Positions 46,987-55,775 of a stretch of DNA of 64,000 nt are shown here, one piece after another. Source of the stretch: Bhargavaea sp. CC-171006 (GTDB lineage: Bacteria; Bacillota; Bacilli; Bacillales_A; Planococcaceae). Under the pieces are notes generated by a model that was given only the letters and a program-made list of their open reading frames with translations, was not told the origin of the DNA and did no database searches. Both the position numbers and the translations under genes were made by a program. The stretch lies in assembly GCF_009761675.1 (NCBI RefSeq), contig NZ_QUZH01000027.1, positions 1-64,000 on the forward strand. The letters are read 5' to 3'. Within the stretch, counting starts at the first letter, position 1; each line of letters opens with the position of its first letter.

Positions 46987-47874
46987 TCACGTCCTCGTCG
47001 CCGCCCGGAAACCGGACATTGCCTGCCCCACAATCGTGCACCCTTCCCCGTCCAGGGGCATGATCGGAAGCCGCACCGTACCGGGGTCAAATCCGGCCAG
47101 TTTCAATGCATGCTTAACCGGAGACGGGCTAGGGCGGGAAAACAGGGCTTCTGATAAACGGCTGATTTCCGCATGGAGGCGTGCGGCCTCTTCAAGATCA
47201 CCATTCTTGTAAGCACGGACCATCCGCTGCATCTCGGGTCCGGCCACATGCGAGGCGACTGAGACCACGCCGTGCCCGCCGATTGCCAGCACCGGAAGCG
47301 TCAGGCCGTCATCCCCGCTATACAGGCGGAATCCCTCGTCCGTCCCCGCAATGATGCGGGTCATGGCGCCGAGATCTCCTCCCGCCTCCTTGACAGCCCG
47401 AATATTCGGGACACCCGACAGGGAGATGACCGTCTCGGGTTCCAGCCGGGATGCGGTCCTGCCGGGCACATTATAAAGCATGACCGGAAGCTTCGTGCTT
47501 CCCGCCGCTTCAGTGAAATGCGCATGCATGCCCCGCTGGTCCGGCCGGTTATAGTACGGTGCCACCAACATGATGCCATCGGCTCCCGCTGCCTCCGCCC
47601 TTTTCGTCATGGCGACCGTCGCGGCGGTGCTGTTGCTCCCGGTGCCTGCGATGACAGGAATCCTGCCACCGGCCGCCTCGACGGACAGCCTGATGACCCG
47701 CTCCTTCTCGTCGTCGGTCAGCGTGGGCGCTTCCCCAGTCGTCCCACAGACCACAATGGAGTCCGATCCTTTCTGTATCAAAATATCAACGAGGGCGGTC
47801 AGGCGGCCCTCGTCAACATTTCCATCCTTATCGAACGGCGTGACCATCGCCGTCGCTATGCTGCCGAGTTCCAT
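46987..47874 (-). CDS. dapA: 4-hydroxy-tetrahydrodipicolinate synthase
   Basis: This 295-residue TIM-barrel aldolase condenses aspartate semialdehyde with pyruvate, the first step towards diaminopimelate, lysine and dipicolinate. CGTTGEAPTL covers 43-52, catalytic Tyr134 is in LYNVPGRT, and Schiff-base Lys162 is in AVKEAGG. The start MELGSIATAMVTPFD is typical, so the 47-base overlap with the end of asd is real. AAGGGGAAGACGCCG precedes ATG. The aspartokinase gene dapG, which separates asd and dapA in B. subtilis, is absent. Confidence 0.96.
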   Translation of the reverse strand: MELGSIATAMVTPFDKDGNVDEGRLTALVDILIQKGSDSIVVCGTTGEAPTLTDDEKERVIRLSVEAAGGRIPVIAGTGSNSTAATVAMTKRAEAAGADGIMLVAPYYNRPDQRGMHAHFTEAAGSTKLPVMLYNVPGRTASRLEPETVISLSGVPNIRAVKEAGGDLGAMTRIIAGTDEGFRLYSGDDGLTLPVLAIGGHGVVSVASHVAGPEMQRMVRAYKNGDLEEAARLHAEISRLSEALFSRPSPSPVKHALKLAGFDPGTVRLPIMPLDGEGCTIVGQAMSGFRAATRT

Positions 47875-48922
47875 CGGCGTCTTCCCCTTTCAGCAACCCG
47901 TCCGCGATTAGTGCTTCAGCGATCTGGATCGAGTTGAGGGCAGCTCCCTTCAGAAGGTTATCTGCGACAACCCAGAAGTGGAAGGCGCCCGGGGTGTCGA
48001 GATCCCTACGGAGGCGTCCGACAAATACATCGTCTTTTCCTTCTGCGAACAGTGGCATCGGGTACGCCTGGTTTTCCGGATCATCCATTACGGTGATGCC
48101 TTCCGCGGCATGCAGGGATTCCCGGATGCCTGCCGTATCAGCAGACGGATTGCCCGTCTCGAAATACACAGATTCGGAGTGGCCGGTCACGACCGGAAGG
48201 CGGACACATGTTGCCGCTACGGAAAGTTCTGGCATTCCCATGATCTTCTTTGTCTCATTGATCATTTTCCACTCTTCAAATGTATAGCCGTCCTCGCTGA
48301 AGACATCAATTTGCGGTACCGCGTTGAACGCGATCGGGTAATGTTTCTTATCACCCTTGACCGGCAGAAGCTCCGCCTCTGCCCCGGCCCTGTTGTCCAT
48401 GTCCTCACTTTGTTTGCCCAGCTCGCCGATTGCGGCGGCTCCCGCACCGGATACAGCCTGATAAGTCGATACGATCACTTTCTTCAGTCCGTACTTCCTG
48501 CGGACCGGTTCCAGTGCCGCAACCATCTGGATGGTCGAGCAGTTCGGATTGGCGATGAGGCCCCGGTGTTCCTTGAGCGCCTCGCGGTTCACTTCGGGAA
48601 CGACAAGCGGAGTGTCCGGATCCATGCGGAATGCGCTCGTATTGTCGATGACGACTGCCCCCCGGCGGACCGCTTCTGGCGCAAGCTGCTTGGAAACGCT
48701 CCCTCCTGCACTGAAGAAGGCGATATCTACGCCTTCAAAACGTTCAGGCACCGCTTCTTCAACAGTAAATTCCTTACCGCCGAACTCCACTTTGCTTCCT
48801 GCGGATCGGGCAGAGGCAAGGAAAAGAATTTCATCTGCGGGGAATTTCCTTTCTTCAAGCTTCTTAGCGATTCTCTGGCCGACCGCGCCTGTAGCTCCGA
48901 CAATTGCAACACGATATCCCAT
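47828..48922 (-). CDS. asd: Aspartate-semialdehyde dehydrogenase
   Basis: This 364-residue enzyme makes aspartate semialdehyde from aspartyl phosphate. VGATGAVG (8-15) binds NADP, catalytic Cys128 is in PNCST, and the late GHSESVYFE holds the active-site His. The family usually ends shortly after AALNSIQIAEALI (about 346 residues); here about 20 extra residues rich in Asp, Gly and His run on, and they overlap dapA. The start is ATG 48922 behind GAGGAGTG. An extended -10 promoter lies upstream, apart from dpaB. Confidence 0.95.
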   Translation of the reverse strand: MGYRVAIVGATGAVGQRIAKKLEERKFPADEILFLASARSAGSKVEFGGKEFTVEEAVPERFEGVDIAFFSAGGSVSKQLAPEAVRRGAVVIDNTSAFRMDPDTPLVVPEVNREALKEHRGLIANPNCSTIQMVAALEPVRRKYGLKKVIVSTYQAVSGAGAAAIGELGKQSEDMDNRAGAEAELLPVKGDKKHYPIAFNAVPQIDVFSEDGYTFEEWKMINETKKIMGMPELSVAATCVRLPVVTGHSESVYFETGNPSADTAGIRESLHAAEGITVMDDPENQAYPMPLFAEGKDDVFVGRLRRDLDTPGAFHFWVVADNLLKGAALNSIQIAEALIADGLLKGEDADGTRQHSDGDGHAVR

Positions 48923-48961
48923 GGTTAAACACTCCTCAAATTTCATGATCGAATGTTCAGT

Positions 48962-48970
48962 ATTATAGCA
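48962..48970 (-). promoter_or_regulatory. Extended -10 promoter of asd
   Basis: TGCTATAAT on the minus strand, 40 bases before asd, fits TGnTATAAT. The -35 is weak. Confidence 0.55.
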
Positions 48971-49003
48971 TGTTTTAGTGGGCTTTCGGTGAAATATACG
49001 TGA

Positions 49004-49594
49004 TTAAGTATTTTCATGCCTGATCAGGAGCGGCTGAAGCTGTTCTCCTCTCATCGCGGCCTCCACCGTATCAACCATCTTGGTGAAATCACTGATGAGG
49101 GAATTCGGCTTTTTGACCGGGTCATCCTGTCCGAACGGGATGCAGTAGATGTTCTTCGTATTCAGCAGTTTCATGATATTTGTTCCGTTCAGGCCGAGCG
49201 CATCGTTGGTGGAGATTCCGATAACGACCGGCGTACCGTTCCTGAGTGTCGCCTTTGCCGCCATGAGCACGGGTGAGTCCGTGATGGCATTGGCAAACCG
49301 TGAGATTGAATTCCCCGTCATCGGGGCAATCACCATGCAGTCGACCGGTGTCTTTGGTCCAAACGGCTCAGCCCCCGCAATGGTCGTGATGATATCCGCG
49401 CCTGCCGCTTCGCGGATTTTTTCCATCCATTCTTCGCCTGTCCCGAAACGGGTCGCGGCGGTCAGCACAGAATTGGTGATGACCGGGACGACCGTAGCCC
49501 CCCTGTCGGTGAACGCCTTGATCTTCGGAATCACATCCGCATAAGTGCAGTGGGATGCGGTAATCCCGAAACCGATTCTCTTGCCGTCGAGCAT
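49004..49594 (-). CDS. dpaB: Dipicolinate synthase subunit B
   Basis: This 196-residue flavoprotein-like subunit (SpoVFB) helps convert the DapA product to dipicolinic acid in the mother cell. GFGITASHCTYADV near the N-terminus and DCMVIAPMTGNSISRFANAITDSPV are typical of the flavodoxin-like/LabA-like fold of the family. The start is ATG 49594 (MLDGKRIGFG) behind GGAAGGAGAG; longer in-frame sequence overlaps dpaA and is not coding. It is 16 bases from dpaA. Sigma-K control is expected from the family, but I could not place a clear sigma-K promoter. Confidence 0.93.
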   Translation of the reverse strand: MLDGKRIGFGITASHCTYADVIPKIKAFTDRGATVVPVITNSVLTAATRFGTGEEWMEKIREAAGADIITTIAGAEPFGPKTPVDCMVIAPMTGNSISRFANAITDSPVLMAAKATLRNGTPVVIGISTNDALGLNGTNIMKLLNTKNIYCIPFGQDDPVKKPNSLISDFTKMVDTVEAAMRGEQLQPLLIRHENT

Positions 49595-49610
49595 CCTGAC
49601 TCTCCTTCCG

Positions 49611-50381
49611 CTAGCTGTCCATTCTGCACAGCGCCTCCGAGAGGATCCGGGCTGCATCGTCCGGAAATATACGTCCCGGCAGCGCAGGCAGTAACCTATA
49701 GTATTCATGGGCGGCTCCGGGCTTTAGGCACCCGGGCGCAGAAGCCAGGTCATAAATGTGTGAGGGGTTGTACTGCCCGGAGAGTTCCAGCCACTGTGAC
49801 GGTATCGTGTTGACCAAAATACCGCCCGGCAGACCTGCCTCATGAAAATCCAGGATGCCGAATCCTTCGGTCAAGGCTTCTGCAGTCTGTGATGGAGAAC
49901 GGGCAAGCACGGAAACCTCCGCCCCCATCGCACGCAGCAGCCGCGCCGTGGTTTTCCCGACCCGCCCGTAGCCCGCGACGATCCATTGCCTGCCGGCTAC
50001 GGGACCTGCCCCGGAACGGTAGAACATGGCAAGAAAACCTTCTGCAGTCAGGACGGCATTTTCCCAGATGAATCTCTCCTCCTGCAGGTAAAGACGGGGC
50101 AGTTTTCCTGCTAATTCCGTTGCCTTTTCCCATTCGGCATTTAGCCTTCCAACAAACAGCCGGTCCACTTTTTCCAGCAAGCCGGGGGCCGGCTGGCCTT
50201 CCGGCGGATGGATCGGCAGGACCACCCGAACGGGCTTTTCATTTTTCAGGAGTTCATCAGTCTTGCTGTCCCACGTGTCACGGGCATCGTGAATAACCGT
50301 GTACCCCTTTTTACGGAGATGGTCCGCAGCTTTCGGGAAACGGGCATCGGATCCGATGATCAGCCAATCCGGTCGGTTCAT
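49611..50381 (-). CDS. dpaA: Dipicolinate synthase subunit A
   Basis: This 256-residue subunit (SpoVFA) has a central Rossmann dinucleotide motif VAGYGRVGKTTARLLRAMGAEV and the preceding TAEGFLAMFY helix. It is some 40 residues shorter than B. subtilis SpoVFA, mainly in the N-terminal domain and a shortened C-terminal end. It joins DpaB to make dipicolinate for the spore core. It overlaps ymxH by four bases (ATGA), so it can be read from a ymxH transcript. Confidence 0.9.
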   Translation of the reverse strand: MNRPDWLIIGSDARFPKAADHLRKKGYTVIHDARDTWDSKTDELLKNEKPVRVVLPIHPPEGQPAPGLLEKVDRLFVGRLNAEWEKATELAGKLPRLYLQEERFIWENAVLTAEGFLAMFYRSGAGPVAGRQWIVAGYGRVGKTTARLLRAMGAEVSVLARSPSQTAEALTEGFGILDFHEAGLPGGILVNTIPSQWLELSGQYNPSHIYDLASAPGCLKPGAAHEYYRLLPALPGRIFPDDAARILSEALCRMDS

Positions 50382-50647
50382 TCAAATAGCCCCTCATGGA
50401 TCGGGTGGGTCCGCCGGAACAAAATTCGGTCATCACCGATCAGCACGATTTCCTCCCAAGGGATGTATTCCGCTTCTCCGGCTGATTTCCGGCCGCCCTG
50501 CAGCCATCCTGCGCGGCGTTTCAGTTCGAAACCGTGGATCCGGCCACTCTTCGGATCAAACAGCATCTCCGTGTCGGCAAGAAGCCCGTAGCGTACGCCG
50601 TCTTCCATCTGGATCAGTTCTTTTTCGGCCATTGTCGACAGCAGCAT
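50378..50647 (-). CDS. ymxH: YlmC/YmxH PRC-barrel protein
   Basis: This 89-residue protein has a PRC-barrel-like fold: LADTEMLFDPKSGRIHGFELKRR followed by IPWEEIVLIGDDRILFR. It is the YlmC/YmxH family of sporulating Firmicutes, of unknown function. The start ATG 50647 is eight bases after GGGGGAGTGG; an inner ATG at 50632 is less well placed. Gene order ymxG-ymxH-dpaA is the same as in B. subtilis. Confidence 0.88.
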   Translation of the reverse strand: MLLSTMAEKELIQMEDGVRYGLLADTEMLFDPKSGRIHGFELKRRAGWLQGGRKSAGEAEYIPWEEIVLIGDDRILFRRTHPIHEGLFE

Positions 50648-50712
50648 CTTCCACTCCCCCTTCTCCTAAACTATATGCACCGCCCGGGCGGATGTTCCGT
50701 CCCAAACGGTAT

Positions 50713-50743
50713 ATGAAAAACCGGAAGGCCATAGCCTTCCGGT
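50713..50743 (-). terminator. Terminator of ymxG
   Basis: ACCGGAAGGC pairs with GCCTTCCGGT around a 4-nt loop and is followed by TTTTT on the minus strand. Confidence 0.92.
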
Positions 50744-50748
50744 CGGTT

Positions 50749-51966
50749 TCAGTTCGGGATGATGCTTGACTCTGCCGGCGGCCCTGAAAAGATCCTTTCA
50801 GCAATGCGCCGGATCTTTTTGCCGTCCACACGGCGAAATTCATCCATCACTTCATCAATATTCCTATGTTCTCCGGTAAAAAGTTCATTTTTCGCATTCC
50901 GGCTCATTCTTGAAGCAGGTGATTCAAGGCCCAGCAGGAGACTCCCCTTCATCTGGCCGACTGCACTTTCGATCTCGGTATCGTATACGCCATCCCGGAG
51001 GAGCAGGGATATTTCATTCCGTATGACTGTCCGTGTCTCCTCAAGGCGGGACGGAGAGGTGCCAGCGTAGATGGTGACCGATCCCGAATCGGCATGGGAT
51101 GAATGATACGAATAAACGGAATAGGCAAGCCCCCTCTCCTCACGGATCCGCTGGAAGAGCCTTGAGCTCATACTACCGCCAAAGAGCGCGTTCAGAATGA
51201 TCATTCCATAGATATCGGAATCGTTCGCATCCATCCCCGGATAGCCGAGGCACAAATGGGCCTGCTCCGTGTCTTTCCGCTTGCGTACCGCTCCAGGAGT
51301 GAACTCCGGCCTTTCTATGGAAATAGGGGTTTCGGATCCTCCCGTGAACATCCCGAAGCTTTGTTCAAGCCGGGTAATCAGATCATCATCCACATTGCCT
51401 GCCGCGGAGATGACCAGCCGTTCCGGCCGGTACTCCCGCTTCATGAATGAGAGGGTTTCTTCCCTGGTAAACTCGCTGACCGTTTCCGGATAGCCGAGGA
51501 TCGGACGCCCCATCGGATGGCCCGGATACATCGCGGCCTGCAGCTGTTCATGGACGTCATCATCCGGTGTGTCGGCGACCATCGCGATTTCTTCGAGAAT
51601 GACGGAGTTTTCCTTCCGCATTTCCTGCTCATCAAAGGCTGAGTTGAAGAACATGTCCGCCAGCACATCAACTGCCTGGGGGGCGTCTTCCGCGAGCACA
51701 TTGACATAAAAGCAGGTTTCTTCCATGGCAGTGTAGGCGTTGATCTCTCCGCCTGTCCGGTCAATCGTTTCAGCAATCTCTTTGGCCGTCCGTCCGGCCG
51801 TACCCTTAAACAGCATATGCTCGATAAAGTGGGCCATGCCGGCTTCTCCCGAGGCTTCATTCCTGGCACCGGCCTTGACCCAAATGCCGATCGAAACCGA
51901 GCGGACATGCGGCATTTTTTCTGTGACGATCCGCACACCGTTCGGACATTTCCTGGTCTGGATCAT
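50749..51966 (-). CDS. ymxG: M16 zinc protease YmxG (MlpA-like)
   Basis: This 405-residue peptidase has the inverted zinc motif HFIEHMLF (HXXEH) and a distal Glu in ENSVILEEIAMV. The C-terminal SSRLFQRIREERGLAYSVYSY is the paired M16 motif. The start is ATG 51966 (MIQTRKCPNG) behind AAGGGGGGAG. The family is related to mitochondrial processing peptidase; in Bacillus it has been linked to exoenzyme control, and its substrate is not known. It lies between pnp and ymxH. Confidence 0.93.
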   Translation of the reverse strand: MIQTRKCPNGVRIVTEKMPHVRSVSIGIWVKAGARNEASGEAGMAHFIEHMLFKGTAGRTAKEIAETIDRTGGEINAYTAMEETCFYVNVLAEDAPQAVDVLADMFFNSAFDEQEMRKENSVILEEIAMVADTPDDDVHEQLQAAMYPGHPMGRPILGYPETVSEFTREETLSFMKREYRPERLVISAAGNVDDDLITRLEQSFGMFTGGSETPISIERPEFTPGAVRKRKDTEQAHLCLGYPGMDANDSDIYGMIILNALFGGSMSSRLFQRIREERGLAYSVYSYHSSHADSGSVTIYAGTSPSRLEETRTVIRNEISLLLRDGVYDTEIESAVGQMKGSLLLGLESPASRMSRNAKNELFTGEHRNIDEVMDEFRRVDGKKIRRIAERIFSGPPAESSIIPN

Positions 51967-52027
51967 TTTCTCCCCCCTTTTAGTAATCTTTATGTTTCCG
52001 GCACGGCCATGAGAGCCTGCCCGGCCG

Positions 52028-52063
52028 GAAAAAGAGGGCAGGCCGATCCCGGCCGCCCTCTGG
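52028..52063 (-). terminator. Terminator of pnp
   Basis: AGAGGGC pairs with GCCCTCT, with further GGCC/GGCC pairing inside, followed by TTTTT on the minus strand. Confidence 0.9.
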
Positions 52064-52069
52064 TGATGG

Positions 52070-54193
52070 TTATTCCGTTTTGCCGGATTCTTCCGCAACT
52101 TCCTTCTCTTCTTTCAGGACCGCCTTGCGGGACAGGTTCACCCGGTTGTGGTTGTCGATTTCGACGACCTTTACACGCACGACATCGCCGATCGACAGGA
52201 CGTCTTCGACTTTGTTCGTCCTCTGCTCCTGGATTTCCGAGATGTGGAGCAGGCCGTCCTTGCCAGGGAAAATTTCGAGGAAAGCCCCGAACTTCTCGAT
52301 CCGCTTGACCTTGCCGTCGTAGTATTCGCCGACCTTCGCCTCACGGACGATGTTTTCGATCATCGACTTGGCCTTCTCGTTCATTTCCTGGTCGATCGAG
52401 GAAATGTAAATCGTGCCGTCCTGTTCGGTATCGATCTTGACGCCGGTCTCGTCGATGATTTTGTTGATCTGCTTGCCTCCAGGCCCGATCACGTCGCGGA
52501 TCTTCTCAGGCTTGATCTGAATGACGACAATCTTCGGAGCGTGGTCGGACAGTTGCTTGCGCGGTTCGGAAATTGCCGACATCATGTTTTCCATGATATG
52601 CATCCGGCCCGCCTTCGCCTGTTCCAGCGCTTCTTCGAGGATTTCCCGAGACAGCCCCTCCACTTTGATGTCCATCTGCAGGGCCGTGATTCCCTTTTCG
52701 GTGCCGGCCACCTTGAAGTCCATGTCCCCGAGAGCGTCTTCCATCCCCTGGATGTCGGAAAGGACGGTATAGTTGTCGCCCTTTTTGACAAGACCCATGG
52801 CAATGCCTGCGACAGGCGCCTTGATCGGTACCCCGGCATCCATCATCGCCATCGTGGATGCGCAGATGGATGCCTGTGAGGAGGAACCGTTGGATTCGAG
52901 GACTTCCGAGACAAGACGGATCGTGTACGGGAAGTCATCCTCGGACGGTACGATCGGCGCAAGGGCCCTTTCGCCGAGTGCGCCGTGGCCGATCTCCCTG
53001 CGGCCAGGAGAGCGGATCGGTCCTGTCTCGCCGACACTGAACTGAGGGAAGTTGTAATGGTGCATGAATCGCTTGGATTCCTCGAGGCCGAGGCCATCGA
53101 TGATCTGCACATCCCCAAGCGCGCCGAGTGTACAGATGCTGAGTACCTGCGTCTGCCCGCGGGTGAACAAAGCGGAACCGTGTGTCCGGCTCAGGATTCC
53201 GGCCTCGGATGAAAGCGGGCGGATTTCATCCGGTTTCCGTCCATCCGGGCGGATCTTTTCATCAGTGATCAGGCGGCGGACTTCATCCTTGACGAGTTTG
53301 TCCAGAATGGCACGGACCTGTCCAAGATCTGCCTCATCGTCCGATTCCGCATATGCCTCAACCACGGATGTCTTTACTTCCCTGATGGCCTCTTCGCGTG
53401 CATGCTTTTCTTTTGTCTGGATGGCGTCGTGCAGACGGGCTTCAGCTTTTTCCCGAACTTCTTCCGTCAGGGACGGATCCAGTTCGAACAAGGCGATTTC
53501 CCTGTTCTCCTTGCCGTTTTCGCGAGCGATTTCTTCCTGGAAGGCGACGAGGCGCTTGATTTCTTCATGACCGAACATGATTGCTTCAAGCATGACAGAT
53601 TCTTCGACTTCGTCAGCACCGGCCTCCACCATGTTGATGGCGTCCTTGGTTCCGGCGACAATCAGGTCTATGTCGCTTTTCGCCTCCTGCTCTACAGTCG
53701 GGTTGATGATAAACTTGCCATCAATGCGGCCTACCTGCACACCCGCGATCGGTCCGCCGAACGGAATGTCCGACACCATCAGGGCAAGTGAGGAACCGAA
53801 CATCGCGGCCATCTCGGACGAGCAGTCCTGGTCGACCGACATCACCATCGAGATGACCTGCACTTCATTCCGGAAACCGTCCGGGAAAAGCGGGCGGATC
53901 GGGCGGTCGATCAGACGGCTGGTCAGAACAGCCTTCTCGGAAGGACGGCCTTCCCGCTTGATGAAGCCGCCCGGGATTTTACCCACTGCATAGAGCCGCT
54001 CCTCATAGTTGACTGTGAGGGGGAAGAAATCCAGCGGCTTCGGCTCCTTGGACGCTGTCGCTGTCGATAGGACCGCAGTGTCCCCGTAACGGATGAGCAC
54101 GCCTCCGTTCGCCTGTTTCGCGAATTTGCCCGTTTCGACAATGAGCTTTCTTCCAGCCCAGTCGAATTCGTAAGTTTTGTGATTCTCGTTCAT
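52070..54193 (-). CDS. pnp: Polyribonucleotide nucleotidyltransferase
   Basis: This 707-residue 3'-5' phosphorolytic exoribonuclease has two RNase PH domains. [24 protein letters not shown] lies in the first; FTRGQTQVL and [13 protein letters not shown] lie in the second. A KH domain ([20 protein letters not shown]) and an S1 domain ([28 protein letters not shown]) follow. Length matches the family. AGAGGAG precedes ATG. An extended -10 promoter and a strongly structured leader separate it from rpsO. Confidence 0.97.
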   Translation of the reverse strand: MNENHKTYEFDWAGRKLIVETGKFAKQANGGVLIRYGDTAVLSTATASKEPKPLDFFPLTVNYEERLYAVGKIPGGFIKREGRPSEKAVLTSRLIDRPIRPLFPDGFRNEVQVISMVMSVDQDCSSEMAAMFGSSLALMVSDIPFGGPIAGVQVGRIDGKFIINPTVEQEAKSDIDLIVAGTKDAINMVEAGADEVEESVMLEAIMFGHEEIKRLVAFQEEIARENGKENREIALFELDPSLTEEVREKAEARLHDAIQTKEKHAREEAIREVKTSVVEAYAESDDEADLGQVRAILDKLVKDEVRRLITDEKIRPDGRKPDEIRPLSSEAGILSRTHGSALFTRGQTQVLSICTLGALGDVQIIDGLGLEESKRFMHHYNFPQFSVGETGPIRSPGRREIGHGALGERALAPIVPSEDDFPYTIRLVSEVLESNGSSSQASICASTMAMMDAGVPIKAPVAGIAMGLVKKGDNYTVLSDIQGMEDALGDMDFKVAGTEKGITALQMDIKVEGLSREILEEALEQAKAGRMHIMENMMSAISEPRKQLSDHAPKIVVIQIKPEKIRDVIGPGGKQINKIIDETGVKIDTEQDGTIYISSIDQEMNEKAKSMIENIVREAKVGEYYDGKVKRIEKFGAFLEIFPGKDGLLHISEIQEQRTNKVEDVLSIGDVVRVKVVEIDNHNRVNLSRKAVLKEEKEVAEESGKTE

Positions 54194-54221
54194 TATGGGG
54201 CTCCTCTCTTCTGTGCATAAC

Positions 54222-54284
54222 GCTATCCCGGGTGCCTGTCCGTCTGCATACGCAGACGCTTGGAGCGTCGGCAGACCCGGACAG
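54222..54284 (-). promoter_or_regulatory. Structured leader of pnp mRNA
   Basis: On the minus strand CTGTCCG and CGGACAG enclose GACGCT-CCA-AGCGTC and GTCTGC-GTAT-GCAGAC. These share bases, so alternative folds compete. It lies 30-90 bases before the pnp start, after the promoter. Confidence 0.6.
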
Positions 54285-54312
54285 CCGTCAAACGTATGTA
54301 CTCACTCCCCAT

Positions 54313-54342
54313 AGTGTACCAAAATTCCCATAGTGATGCGAA
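54313..54342 (-). promoter_or_regulatory. Promoter of pnp
   Basis: TTCGCA, 18 bases and TGG-TACACT (an extended -10) lie on the minus strand, between the rpsO terminator and the structured leader. Confidence 0.55.
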
Positions 54343-54383
54343 AGGATTTGTGGGGAGCGGATTTATTATGAACAGTTTTACGC

Positions 54384-54415
54384 ATTAAAAAAAAACGGGC
54401 CGAGGCCCGTTTTTC
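54384..54415 (-). terminator. Terminator of rpsO
   Basis: AACGGGCC pairs with GGCCCGTT around two bases, followed by a long T run on the minus strand. Confidence 0.93.
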
Positions 54416-54427
54416 ATATGTGCGGTC

Positions 54428-54697
54428 TTATCGGCGAAGGCCGAGCTTCGCGATGAGGTCACGATAACGCTGAACGTCGTTTTCACGAAGATACTTGAGC
54501 AGATTCCGGCGACGGCCGACCATTTTGTAAAGGCCGCGGCGGGAGTGGTGGTCTTTCTTGTGTGTGCGCAAGTGCTCGTTCAGGTTGTTGATCTCTTCCG
54601 TGAGGATAGCGATCTGGATATCAGGGGATCCCGTATCCGATTCATGTGTGCGGAACTCTTGGATGAGTTCGTTTTTACGCTCTTTTGTAAGTGCCAT
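54428..54697 (-). CDS. rpsO: Ribosomal protein S15
   Basis: This 89-residue protein binds 16S rRNA early in small-subunit assembly. [50 protein letters not shown] carries the universal S15 signature. The start is ATG 54697 behind GGAGGTGAACAGG; five upstream in-frame codons are not used. It has its own promoter inside the end of ribF, and a leader of about 94 nt that may hold an S15 autoregulatory structure. Confidence 0.98.
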   Translation of the reverse strand: MALTKERKNELIQEFRTHESDTGSPDIQIAILTEEINNLNEHLRTHKKDHHSRRGLYKMVGRRRNLLKYLRENDVQRYRDLIAKLGLRR

Positions 54698-54797
54698 CCT
54701 GTTCACCTCCAAATCAGTTAGTTAAAAATCCCCAATTCCCGAGCAAACGTTGGTGAGTCGATTGCCAAGCAATGGTTAGGTGCATCAGCACATGAGT

Positions 54798-54826
54798 ATC
54801 ATACCACAGCCCGGAGGCCGATTCAA
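54798..54826 (-). promoter_or_regulatory. Sigma-A promoter of rpsO
   Basis: TTGAAT, 17 bases and TATGAT, with TGG before the -10, lie on the minus strand. The -35 overlaps the ribF stop codon. Confidence 0.72.
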
Positions 54827-55770
54827 CTGTCAGGATGCGTTGCAAGAATCCGCCGTGCCTCTTCCTTGTCTCGGCCGATCTGGGTTTTCAGCTCTTCGAT
54901 CCCGGAGAACTTCCGTTCTTCCCGGATTCGTCTGATCCAGCTCACCCGCACATCCTTTCCGTAAAGATCGCCTTCAAAGTCGAGGAGGTGAACCTCGACC
55001 GACAGAAAGGTATCGGACGGATCTTTGAAAGTGGGCCGGTAGCCGGCATTGAGAACGCCGGCATGGATCACGCCGTCCGTTTCAAACGTGGCGGCATACA
55101 CACCGGGAGCGGGAAGGCATGAACCCGGCACCGGATCGACATTAGCCGTCGGGAATCCGATCAGCCGTCCCCGCTTGTCACCTTCGATCACCTTTCCGTC
55201 GGTCATGAGCGGGCGTCCGAGAAGTCCCGCAGCCCCAACGACATCGCCTTCGCTGAGCAATGAACGGATGCGTGTCGAGCTGATTTTCTCTTCTTCTTCA
55301 ATGACTTTTCCGATCACGGATACACCATAATCCCCACCGGACAACCTCTCCAGGTCGGCAGGTTTTCCCTTACCGAAATGCCCGAAGGAAAAATCGAAAC
55401 CGCAAGTGATGTGGCGGACTCCAAGCTTGCGGATATAGCAATCGATAAACTGTTCCGGAAGCATCGATGCGAATTCCCTGGTGAAGCTGATGACGAACAC
55501 TGTATCCGTCCCCATCTCTTCAAGCAACTGCATTTTCTGCTCGTAAGGCGTGATGTATGTGACTTCGTGCCGGTTACCGAGCACCGCAGAGGGGTGGGGG
55601 TCAAACGTCATGACTGCCGGGATCAGGCCCTTCTCAAGAGCCACATCCATGGCATGGCCGATCACTTCCTGATGCCCACGGTGAATCCCATCAAAAAAAC
55701 CGGCTGCCACCGAGTATTCCCTGCCATCCGTTTCCGGGATTTCGGGATATTTAATATGTTGAATCTTCAA
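54823..55770 (-). CDS. ribF: Bifunctional riboflavin kinase/FAD synthetase
   Basis: This 315-residue enzyme makes FMN and FAD. The N-terminal nucleotidyltransferase domain has GFFDGIHRGHQEVI and FDPHPSAVL, and KISSTRIRSLL is the ISSTxIR motif. The C-terminal kinase domain has GFPTANV and GVYAATF. The start is probably TTG 55770, six bases after AGAGGTG, so the protein begins (M)KIQHI like B. subtilis RibC; a GTG at 55779 lacks spacing. It follows truB by five bases. Confidence 0.95.
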   Translation of the reverse strand: MKIQHIKYPEIPETDGREYSVAAGFFDGIHRGHQEVIGHAMDVALEKGLIPAVMTFDPHPSAVLGNRHEVTYITPYEQKMQLLEEMGTDTVFVISFTREFASMLPEQFIDCYIRKLGVRHITCGFDFSFGHFGKGKPADLERLSGGDYGVSVIGKVIEEEEKISSTRIRSLLSEGDVVGAAGLLGRPLMTDGKVIEGDKRGRLIGFPTANVDPVPGSCLPAPGVYAATFETDGVIHAGVLNAGYRPTFKDPSDTFLSVEVHLLDFEGDLYGKDVRVSWIRRIREERKFSGIEELKTQIGRDKEEARRILATHPDS

Positions 55771-55775
55771 TTTGC

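Noticed and set aside
47934-49003. Lysine riboswitch before asd
   Set aside because: Only about 80 bases separate dpaB and asd, too short for an L-box, and no such fold is visible.
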